This document shows positions 7,176 to 12,813 of a stretch of DNA of 14,829 nucleotides, one piece after another. Location: NCBI GenBank assembly GCA_964618855.1, contig CAZUCD010000092.1, forward strand, positions 1 through 14,829, given 5' to 3'. The DNA is from CAZUCD01 sp964618855 (GTDB lineage: Bacteria > Sumerlaeota > Sumerlaeia > SLMS01 > JANRJK01). Below the pieces are notes generated by a model. It was not told where the DNA came from and did no database searches. It saw nothing but the letters and a program-made list of their open reading frames with translations. The position numbers and the translations under genes are program-made. Within the stretch, counting starts at the first letter, position 1, and every line of letters starts with the position of its first letter.

Positions 7176-8261
7176 ATGCTGGAAATCAACGAGATGCTCA
7201 AGATCGTCGTCGAGCGCGACGCGGCGGACCTCCACCTCCGCGTCGGCAAGCCCCCCGTCATGCGCCTCCACGGCATCTTCGACGTGATCGACCCGGACAT
7301 CCTGACGCCGGAGGACACCGAGCGCCTGATGCGGGAAATCACCCCCCCGCGCTACCAGCAGATGCTGCAGGAGCACGGCTCCGCCGACTTCGCCTATTCG
7401 TACTCGGACCTCGCGCGCTTCCGGTGCGCCGTCCTGAAGGCGCAGGGCTCCATCGGCATCGTCATGCGCCTCATCCCCTCGCGCCTGCTGCCGTTCGAGG
7501 TTCTCGGCCTCCCCAAGGAATCCATCATCGAGATGCTGCACGCCCACCGCGGCCTCGTCATCATCACGGGCCCCACGGGCTCCGGCAAGACGACCACGCT
7601 CGCCACGATGATCGATTACATCAACACGCAGCGCTTCGTCCACATCATCACGATCGAGGACCCGATCGAGTACGTCCACCCGCACAAGAAGGCGATCGTC
7701 AGCCACCGCGAGCTCCACGTGGACACGCCGTCCTTCGCCTACGCGCTGCGCGGCGCGCTGCGACAGGACCCGGACGTCATCCTCGTCGGCGAAATGCGCG
7801 ACCTTGAGACGATGGAGGCCGGCCTCCACGCCGCGGAAACCGGCCACTTGGTCTTCGGCACCCTCCACACCATCAGCGCCTCCACCACCGTCGACCGCAT
7901 CATCGACGCCTTCCCCGCCAACCAGCAGGAGCAGATCCGCTCCGTGCTCTCCGTGGCGCTCAAGACGATCATCGCGCAGACACTCCTGCCGCACGCATCC
8001 GGCAAGGGCCGCCTCGCATGCTACGAGATCCTCCACAACATCCCCGCCGTTGCGAACCTCATCCGCGAGGCGAAGACCAACCGCATCATCTCCACGATCC
8101 AGACCTCGTCCAAGCTCGGCATGGTCACCATGGACGACTTCATCTACATGCTCTATGCGCAGGGGAAGATCACGGGCGAGGTCGCGCTGGAGCGCGCGCA
8201 CTACCCGGACGAGCTCCGCGTCAAGATGATGGCCGTGCCGACCGGCGATCCGGTGGTCTAG
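7176..8261 (+). CDS. pilT: Type IV pilus retraction ATPase PilT
   Basis: A protein of 361 aa, normal PilT length. It is a cytoplasmic hexameric ATPase that depolymerises type IV pili for twitching motility. The N-terminal domain (1-100) has the PilT pattern 'DLHLRVGKPPVMR'. The C-terminal RecA-like domain shows Walker A GPTGSGKT (132-139), Asp box TIEDPIE (159-165), Walker B ILVGEMRD (202-209) and His box HLVFGTLHT (224-232), all intact. The retraction motif normally written AIRNLIRE reads AVANLIRE (291-298): the Arg at the third position is Ala. No N-terminal secretion-type domain is present, which separates it from PilB/GspE. An AAAGGA lies about 12 nt before the ATG. No other pilus gene is in the window. 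kdsD follows after 10 bp, so the two are probably cotranscribed. Confidence 0.93.
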   Translation: MLEINEMLKIVVERDAADLHLRVGKPPVMRLHGIFDVIDPDILTPEDTERLMREITPPRYQQMLQEHGSADFAYSYSDLARFRCAVLKAQGSIGIVMRLIPSRLLPFEVLGLPKESIIEMLHAHRGLVIITGPTGSGKTTTLATMIDYINTQRFVHIITIEDPIEYVHPHKKAIVSHRELHVDTPSFAYALRGALRQDPDVILVGEMRDLETMEAGLHAAETGHLVFGTLHTISASTTVDRIIDAFPANQQEQIRSVLSVALKTIIAQTLLPHASGKGRLACYEILHNIPAVANLIREAKTNRIISTIQTSSKLGMVTMDDFIYMLYAQGKITGEVALERAHYPDELRVKMMAVPTGDPVV

Positions 8262-8271
8262 CGCGGCGGAC

Positions 8272-9261
8272 TTGGGCAGCGAACCAGCCGACACATGGCA
8301 TGACGAGGCGGCGCGCGTGCTGCGCGCCGAGGGGGAGGCGCTGCTGCGCGCGGCGGACACCCTCGACCACGCCGCCATGGAGCGCGCACTCGACCTCCTC
8401 CACACCGCAACCCCCCCCGTCGTCGTCACCGGCATGGGCAAGTCCGGCCACATCGCCGCAAAGGTCGCCGCCACCATGGCCTCGACCGGCACCCCGGCGT
8501 TCCACCTGCATCCCGGGGAGGCCATGCACGGGGACCTCGGCATGGTCCCGCACGGGAGCACCGTGCTCGCGTTTTCCCAGAGCGGCGCCACGGAGGAGGT
8601 CCTCAACCTGCTCCCCTACCTGCGCTCGCACGGCGCCAGGCTGATCGTCGTAACGGGGCAGCCCGCGTCGCCGCTCGCGCAGGCGGCCGACGTCGTCATC
8701 TCAAGCCGCATCGAGGGGGAGGCGTGCCCGTTCAACCTCGCGCCGACGACGAGCACGGCGCTCCAACTCGCACTGGGCGACGCGCTCGCTCTCTCGCTGA
8801 TGAAGCGGCGCGGCTTCGGCCCGGAGGACTTCGCCATCCGCCATCCCCTTGGCGCGCTCGGCAAGCGCCTCCTCATGCGCGTCGCCGACCTGATGAAGAA
8901 GGGCGAAACCGTGCCCGTCGCGCCCGTCGATGGCACGCTCCAACAGGCCGTCGACGTGATGAACCGCGGGATGCTCGGCGCGGTTGCCATCGTCGATGCC
9001 GACGGCCGGCTGGAGGGCTTCTTCACGGACGGGGACTTCCGCCGCCTGTGGTGCTCGCGCAACACGGTTGCCATCTCGACGCCCATCCGCGACGTCATGA
9101 TCCGCAACCCCAAGCGCGTCCACCCGGACATGCTCGGCGTGAAGGCCGTGGACCTGATGGAGCAGCACAAGATCACCACCCTGCCCGCCGTGGACGACGA
9201 CGGCCGCGTCGTCGGCATGATCCACCTGCATCAACTCGTCGAGGCGGGAATCACGAGGTAG
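8272..9261 (+). CDS. kdsD: D-arabinose-5-phosphate isomerase (KdsD/GutQ/KpsF family)
   Basis: A protein of 329 aa, the usual length. It converts D-ribulose 5-phosphate to D-arabinose 5-phosphate, the first step towards Kdo for LPS core. An N-terminal SIS domain (about 30-185) is followed by two CBS repeats (about 205-260 and 272-327). Compared with E. coli KdsD, the active-site residues are all kept with an offset of two: K57 (MGKSG), E109 (SGATEE), E150 (GEACP) and H191 (HPLGALG). The start is a TTG 10 bp after the pilT stop. No in-frame ATG precedes the conserved region; the next in-frame start, GTG at codon 17, would remove the family-typical first helix. The family also contains gut-operon (GutQ) and capsule (KpsF) enzymes, but nothing nearby suggests those. 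Convergent with the PilT-N-like gene. Confidence 0.92.
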   Translation: MGSEPADTWHDEAARVLRAEGEALLRAADTLDHAAMERALDLLHTATPPVVVTGMGKSGHIAAKVAATMASTGTPAFHLHPGEAMHGDLGMVPHGSTVLAFSQSGATEEVLNLLPYLRSHGARLIVVTGQPASPLAQAADVVISSRIEGEACPFNLAPTTSTALQLALGDALALSLMKRRGFGPEDFAIRHPLGALGKRLLMRVADLMKKGETVPVAPVDGTLQQAVDVMNRGMLGAVAIVDADGRLEGFFTDGDFRRLWCSRNTVAISTPIRDVMIRNPKRVHPDMLGVKAVDLMEQHKITTLPAVDDDGRVVGMIHLHQLVEAGITR

Positions 9262-9303
9262 GGAATTGGGGACCGCAGGCCGGAGATCAGGGGTCGGACT
9301 CGA
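9262..9303 (+). repeat. Heptad tandem repeat, copy 3
   Basis: This starts right after the kdsD stop. On the plus strand the units read GGGAATT, GGGGACC, GCAGGCC, GGAGATC, AGGGGTC, GGACTCG in exact 7-nt register. The run GGCCGGAGATCAGGGGTCGG here matches most of a run in the copy at 9654-9695. Confidence 0.6.
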
Positions 9304-9328
9304 TATCCCGCGATCTTGACGGTCCCCA
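9267..9328. terminator. Interrupted hairpin between convergent kdsD and the PilT-N-like gene
   Basis: Perfect 9-nt arms TGGGGACCG (9267-9275) and CGGTCCCCA (9320-9328) enclose a second pair, AGATC (9284-9288) with GATCT (9312-9316). The 81-bp space lies between two convergent stop codons, where a bidirectional terminator is expected. There is no T-tract and the outer loop is long, so the role is tentative. Confidence 0.35.
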
Positions 9329-9342
9329 GCCTTTGGACCCCG

Positions 9343-9648
9343 CTACAGGAACACCACAGCGCTCCATACCCCGCCGTGCCGGAAAAGGGACATGCGGATG
9401 GCCCTGCCCTCGAACTTCGAGAGGCTCACCTCGCCCTGCCCTGCGGCATCGAGTCGATCCCAGGCGTCGGGGTCGACGACACGCGCGAGCATCCCCATGA
9501 GCGTGCGCTCATCGAGAGGCGGCGCATCCGGATCAAGCGGCTCGAGGTCGCGCATCGCACCCCGCACGGCAGGCACTCGCCCCACGTGCAGGTGCAATGC
9601 GCGCGCCTGAACGGTGCTTGCCTGCCCGATCAGATTCCACAGGTCCAT
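9343..9648 (-). CDS. Stand-alone PilT/PilU N-terminal-domain-like protein
   Basis: A protein of 101 aa. Its sequence follows the N-terminal PAS-like domain of PilT: 'ARALHLHVGRVPAVR' matches the 'ASDLHL..G.PP..R' motif, then come a helix ending in 'LMGMLARVVD', 'WDRLDAAGQGEVSLSKFEGRAIRMSLFRHGG' (compare 'ETDFSFE..GLARFRVNAF.QRG') and a final strand WSAVVFL. Translation stops exactly where PilT would link to its ATPase core. The DNA beyond is only an 81-bp spacer and kdsD, so no hidden ATPase half follows. It has no Walker motifs, signal peptide or membrane segment. GGAGG (9661-9665) lies 12 nt before the ATG. It follows the SPFH gene by 48 bp on the same strand and is likely cotranscribed. 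The PilT-N assignment rests on motif spacing, not on a search. It could bind a PilT-class ATPase or be a decayed paralogue. Confidence 0.65.
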   Translation of the reverse strand: MDLWNLIGQASTVQARALHLHVGRVPAVRGAMRDLEPLDPDAPPLDERTLMGMLARVVDPDAWDRLDAAGQGEVSLSKFEGRAIRMSLFRHGGVWSAVVFL

Positions 9649-9653
9649 GCCTT

Positions 9654-9695
9654 GCGCCCCCCTCCGGCCTCTGGTCTCCGGCCCCCGGCCTCCGC
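9654..9695 (-). repeat. Heptad tandem repeat, copy 4
   Basis: This fills the 48-bp space between the SPFH gene and the PilT-N-like gene. On the minus strand it reads GGAGGCC, GGGGGCC, GGAGACC, AGAGGCC, GGAGGGG in 7-nt register. The last unit supplies the GGAGG that probably serves as ribosome binding site of the small gene. Confidence 0.6.
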
Positions 9696-9696
9696 C

Positions 9697-10809
9697 TCAC
9701 GATGGGAGCGGCGGCGGCACGCTCGCGAAGAGCGTCATCAACTCAGCGACCTCGCCCGCCGGCGTCCACGCGGCCATGCCCGACTTCCACACGAGCGTCT
9801 CCCGCGTGAGGGCCCGCGCGTTGACCTGCGCCTGAAGGCCGGCCGCGTCGAAGGGCCCCGCCTGCTGCCCGCCGATTGCGGCGAACCAATGCGCCGCCGC
9901 GGGAAGCGGTGGCGGCAGGGGCGGAGGTGCCCCCGCCCCGGGCGCGCCCGGCCCCATCGCGTGCACCATCTGCTGGCCCATCGCGAGCCCGGCGCCGATC
10001 CCCGCGCCCATCCCCGCCATGCCCCCACCGCCACCCTTCATCGCGTCCGGCACCGAGGAGGCCACCTGGAACTTCATGAATGCATCCAGGTTGCCGACGA
10101 TCCCCATCGAGCTCCGCTTGTCGAGCATCTCCTCCACGTTCGGCGGCAGCGAGATGTTCTCGATCAGGAACTGCGGGATCGTGATCCCCATCTCCGCGAA
10201 GTCCGGCGCCGTCTTCTGCTGGATAAACTTGCCGAGTTCGTCCAGGTTCCCGGCCGCGTCGAGGATCGGAATGCCCGAGGAGGCGATCGCGTCCGTCGCG
10301 CGCGATACCACGATGTTGCGGAGCTGCGCCGCGATCTCCCACGTCTGGAAGCTCGGGTCCGTCCCGAGCAACTGGCGCAGGAACACGACCGGGTCGCTCA
10401 CCTGCATCACGTAGTTGCCGAACGCGCGCACGCGCAGGGGCCCGAAGTCCTTGTCCCGCACGATGAACGGGTTCGCCGTGCCCCACTTCAGGTCCGTGAA
10501 ACGGCGCGTTGCGACGAAGTACACCTCCGCCTTGAACGGCGAGTCGAAGCCGTACTTCCAGCCCATCAGCGTCGAGAGGATTGGCAGGTTCTGCGTCTTC
10601 AGCTCGTACATTCCCGGGACGAACACGTCGGCAAGCTGCCCCATGTTGACGAAGAGCGCCTGCTGCCCCTCGCGCACGATCAGCTTCGCGCCGTTCTTGA
10701 TCTCGTTGTCGTGGCGCGGGAACCGCCAGGCGATCACGTCGCTCTGCGACTCCTGGTTCCACTCGATGATGTCGATCAGCTCGCCCGTGAGGGCTTTCCA
10801 AAGGCTCAT
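9697..10809 (-). CDS. SPFH-domain (virion-core-protein-like) protein with C-terminal GYF_2 domain
   Basis: A protein of 370 aa. Residues about 20-245 match the SPFH/Band-7-like family often annotated 'virion core protein' (YdjI-like): 'DVIAWRFPRHDNEIKNGAKLIVREGQ', 'FVPGMYEL', 'TRRFTDLKWGT', 'VRAFGNYVMQVSDP', then a helix and 'ISLPPNVEEMLDKR'. A Gly/Met- and Pro-rich linker (258-303) leads to a GYF_2 (DUF4339) domain at about 307-362: 'HWFAAIGGQQAGPF...TLVWKSGMAAWTPAGE'. No membrane segment is seen. Such proteins are thought to oligomerise at membranes or in stress complexes; the partner here is unknown. The ATG at 10809 is preceded by GGAGG with 8-nt spacing (10818-10822); the longer open frame to 10965 crosses repeat DNA and is not used. 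It is followed by the PilT-N-like gene and is divergent from the membrane protein gene. Confidence 0.85.
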   Translation of the reverse strand: MSLWKALTGELIDIIEWNQESQSDVIAWRFPRHDNEIKNGAKLIVREGQQALFVNMGQLADVFVPGMYELKTQNLPILSTLMGWKYGFDSPFKAEVYFVATRRFTDLKWGTANPFIVRDKDFGPLRVRAFGNYVMQVSDPVVFLRQLLGTDPSFQTWEIAAQLRNIVVSRATDAIASSGIPILDAAGNLDELGKFIQQKTAPDFAEMGITIPQFLIENISLPPNVEEMLDKRSSMGIVGNLDAFMKFQVASSVPDAMKGGGGGMAGMGAGIGAGLAMGQQMVHAMGPGAPGAGAPPPLPPPLPAAAHWFAAIGGQQAGPFDAAGLQAQVNARALTRETLVWKSGMAAWTPAGEVAELMTLFASVPPPLPS

Positions 10810-10817
10810 CGTCCCGA

Positions 10818-10822
10818 CCTCC
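10818..10822 (-). promoter_or_regulatory. Ribosome binding site of the SPFH gene
   Basis: GGAGG lies on the minus strand 8 nt before the ATG at 10809. It decides this start against earlier in-frame starts that would translate intergenic repeat sequence. Confidence 0.65.
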
Positions 10823-10875
10823 GCGAAGATTGCCCGAACATGCGCATAGGATACCACCCGGGCAATGGCGCATTC

Positions 10876-10922
10876 AAGGGTCGGGGATGGGGAATCGGGA
10901 GTGGGGGACGGGGCGCGGAGGA
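10876..10922 (+). repeat. G-rich heptad tandem repeat, copy 5
   Basis: This lies in the 158-bp divergent space between the SPFH gene and the membrane protein gene. Plus-strand units are CGGGGAT, GGGGAAT, CGGGAGT, GGGGGAC, GGGGCGC in 7-nt register. No clear promoter was recognised in the remaining spacer. Confidence 0.6.
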
Positions 10923-10967
10923 GGGCAGAACGCAGGGTTGCCGTCCGGGAAGGGATCGTGACCAATC

Positions 10968-11999
10968 TTGCCGGTCCCTGCCGTGACTCTCGACTTCCTC
11001 CGCCACCTCGATCTTCGCCCGCTTCCCGCGCACGCGGAGGAGTTGCGTTCGCTCTGGTTCCGGCACTGGCTGCGGTCGCCGGGGGAGTGGGTCGCGCCGA
11101 TCGTCGCGGGGGTGCTGCTCACGGCGATGTCCGCGATGCACCACGACAGGTTCCAGCGCGGCTTCAACGACATCGCGATGATTGTGGACCGCATCATCAT
11201 CTTCGACGTGGCGGTGTTTTTCCTGGGCTGCGTTGCCGCGGTGCCGGCGCTCAACCGCGCACGCCGGGCCGACCTGCCGCGCGAGCTGCTCATGGCCGAC
11301 CTCCGCGCCGTGAACGTTGCGGAGGTCCTGCCCGCTGCATCGACCCGTGCGTGGGCCTGCGTGTTCGCGCTGCATGGATTCGTGGACTTCCTCCTCTTCG
11401 CCGATGCCGGAGTTGCGCTCCCGACCAACCGCCCATCATGGCAGCAGACGATCGGGGACTCCCCCGCGCTGACGAACGCGTGCTACGCCGTACTCGTGTT
11501 CTTCGTCGGGCTGAGTTGCATCGAATCAGTCCGGCTCGCCGGCTCGATGATGCTGGACGCGATGCTGCCGGGTTCTCAAACGCGGCGCCTGGTCTCGCGA
11601 GCCATCCTTGCGGTGGGCCCGCGCGTTCTGCTCCTCGTCATCCTCGGGTTCTCGCTGACGGCGGCGATCACGCACACGATCTACACCGCGCCGATCACTG
11701 CAATCACGCGCCACGGGGATGCGGCCGTGCTGTCGGTGACTGCCGTGCCGGGGTTGATGATTTGCATCGCGCTGAAGCGGCATCTCTCGCGGCTGGACCA
11801 CGAGTCGTTCGCGATGCGCCTCATCGAGTGGCGGGCTCAGGGGCTTGCAGAGGATCCGCCCGCAACGGCGTTTAACTCACCGAGGGCGCCCCGGCGCGCG
11901 ACATTCGAGGAACTGATCGCCGACGCAGAGGAAACGCCGGGCTTCCCGGAGGATGATCTTAGATCGCTCCGGCGTAGAATGCGCAGCTCGTCGGAATAG
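10968..11999 (+). CDS. Polytopic membrane protein, family not recognised
   Basis: About 343 aa. Six hydrophobic segments stand out, at about 41-58, 75-96, 127-147, 170-188, 213-237 and 252-270, so it is an inner-membrane protein. The stretch 'LPRELLMADLRAVNVAEVLPAAST' between segments 2 and 3 loosely recalls the 'ELLL...EILPA' loop of ABC-2-type permease subunits, but I cannot name a family. The C-terminal 70 residues (RHLSRLDHES to the end) are charged and probably cytoplasmic. The start is uncertain: TTG at 10968 with AAGGGA about 12 nt upstream, or GTG at 10983, which has no visible ribosome binding site. Codon use and GC match the neighbours. It stands alone on this strand and converges on gspG, 37 bp away. 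The coding assignment is firm; the function is unknown. Confidence 0.75.
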   Translation: MPVPAVTLDFLRHLDLRPLPAHAEELRSLWFRHWLRSPGEWVAPIVAGVLLTAMSAMHHDRFQRGFNDIAMIVDRIIIFDVAVFFLGCVAAVPALNRARRADLPRELLMADLRAVNVAEVLPAASTRAWACVFALHGFVDFLLFADAGVALPTNRPSWQQTIGDSPALTNACYAVLVFFVGLSCIESVRLAGSMMLDAMLPGSQTRRLVSRAILAVGPRVLLLVILGFSLTAAITHTIYTAPITAITRHGDAAVLSVTAVPGLMICIALKRHLSRLDHESFAMRLIEWRAQGLAEDPPATAFNSPRAPRRATFEELIADAEETPGFPEDDLRSLRRRMRSSSE

Positions 12000-12012
12000 G
12001 CGAACGCGTGCC

Positions 12013-12037
12013 GCGGGATAGTTGCTCGTTTCCCCGC
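12013..12037. terminator. Short hairpin between convergent membrane protein and gspG genes
   Basis: GCGGG (12013-12017) pairs with CCCGC (12033-12037), with a 15-nt loop, in a 37-bp convergent spacer. There is no T-tract and the stem is only 5 bp, so this is weak; its right arm touches the gspG stop codon. Confidence 0.25.
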
Positions 12038-12483
12038 TACTTCTTGTCGTCCGTCTTGTCCCAGTTCACGATGTCGTCGTCGGTGCCGGCCTGCTTGTCG
12101 GGGCCGTTGCTCCACAGGTCGAAGTCATTCGTGTTGTGCTCGCCGGGGAACCGATACTGGTAGTCCTGCTTCCACGGGTCCTTCGGGAGGGCACTCTTCC
12201 TGAGGTACGGGCCGTTCCAGGAGTCCTCCTCGTCGTCGGAGGGCTTCTCCATGAGTCCCTTGAGGCCCGTGGACTGCTCTGGGAAGACGCCCATGTCCAT
12301 TTCGTACTGGGCGAGTGCGCCCTCGAGGGCGCGGATGTCGGACTTCGCGGCGGCTTTCTTGGCCTGGGCGGCCTTCCCCGTCAGACGGGGTGCCACGAGG
12401 GCCACGAGGATGCCAATGATCACGACGACCATCATGATCTCGAGGAAGGTGAAGGCGGAACGGCTGTTGGATCGACGCATCAT
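12037..12483 (-). CDS. gspG: Type II secretion system major pseudopilin GspG
   Basis: A protein of 148 aa, the usual GspG length. It forms the periplasmic pseudopilus of the type II secretion system. It has a short basic leader (MMRRSNSRS), then the pseudopilin start 'FTFLEIMMVVVIIGILVALVAPRL' with the conserved Glu at +5 and a hydrophobic N-helix. The C-terminal half has the GspG beta/calcium region: 'WNGPYLRKSALPKDPWKQDYQYRFPG...DFDLWSNGPDKQAGTDDDIVNWD'. At the prepilin-peptidase site the residue at -1 is Ala (SA/FTFLE) instead of the usual Gly. The start is ATG 12483 (or the adjacent ATG 12480), with AAGGG about 9 nt upstream. The in-frame extension to 12678 runs through intergenic and gap-flank DNA and is not real. 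No other gsp gene is present. It lies downstream of dnaA on the same strand. Confidence 0.92.
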   Translation of the reverse strand: MMRRSNSRSAFTFLEIMMVVVIIGILVALVAPRLTGKAAQAKKAAAKSDIRALEGALAQYEMDMGVFPEQSTGLKGLMEKPSDDEEDSWNGPYLRKSALPKDPWKQDYQYRFPGEHNTNDFDLWSNGPDKQAGTDDDIVNWDKTDDKK

Positions 12484-12515
12484 CGCGCGGGGCCCTTGTG
12501 GTTCAAGTCGTGGCT

Positions 12516-12545
12516 GGGGGTAGCCTACCCGCCGCGGTGGCGGGT
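12516..12545 (-). terminator. Two adjacent palindromes between dnaA and gspG
   Basis: ACCCGCC (12527-12533) pairs perfectly with GGCGGGT (12539-12545) over a 5-nt loop. Overlapping it is the near-perfect palindrome GGGTAGCCTACCC just to its left. Lying 3' of dnaA and 5' of gspG on the minus strand, it may end dnaA transcription or attenuate read-through into gspG. There is no T-tract. Confidence 0.4.
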
Positions 12546-12586
12546 TCGTCAACGCATCATGCAAGACGCGTTCCGGGTGTCGGCGA

Positions 12587-12614
12587 GTCGAAAGCCGAAA
12601 GTCGAAAAGTGGAA
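12587..12614 (+). repeat. Heptad tandem repeat, copy 6 (A-rich variant)
   Basis: Four units are in exact register: GTCGAAA, GCCGAAA, GTCGAAA, AGTGGAA. The units have a different composition from the G-rich copies but the same 7-nt period, and they also lie in intergenic DNA, here between dnaA and gspG. Confidence 0.6.
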
Positions 12615-12635
12615 TGCCCTTGGGCGCGAACTGAA

Positions 12636-12661
12636 CCCCGGCCCCTGACCCCCGGTCCCTA
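12636..12661 (-). repeat. G-rich heptad tandem repeat, copy 7 (repeated at 12791-12816 by the assembly)
   Basis: On the minus strand this reads GGGACCG GGGGTCA GGGGCCG GGGTTCA, directly after the dnaA stop codon. The core matches copy 1 (3140-3204). The same bases appear again on the other side of the N run because the two contig ends overlap. The 330-bp span from 12484 to 12813 otherwise holds only the palindromes, copy 6 and the gap. Confidence 0.6.
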
Positions 12662-12690
12662 GCCTGCCGGCCGTTCACCCTTGGTGATCT

Positions 12691-12790
12691 NNNNNNNNNN
12701 NNNNNNNNNNNNNNNNNNNNNNNNNNNNNNNNNNNNNNNNNNNNNNNNNNNNNNNNNNNNNNNNNNNNNNNNNNNNNNNNNNNNNNNNNN
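12691..12790. other. 100-N scaffold gap flanked by an identical 55-mer; probably a false gap
   Basis: Positions 12636-12690 and 12791-12845 are identical over all 55 bases, and the identity ends at the Ns on one side of each copy. This is what two contigs overlapping by one assembly k-mer look like when joined with a fixed-length filler. The left copy contains the last nine codons of dnaA plus its stop, repeated. The true sequence probably joins the flanks once, with no missing DNA, leaving about 175 bp between dnaA and gspG. Confidence 0.9.
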
Positions 12791-12813
12791 CCCCGGCCCC
12801 TGACCCCCGGTCC

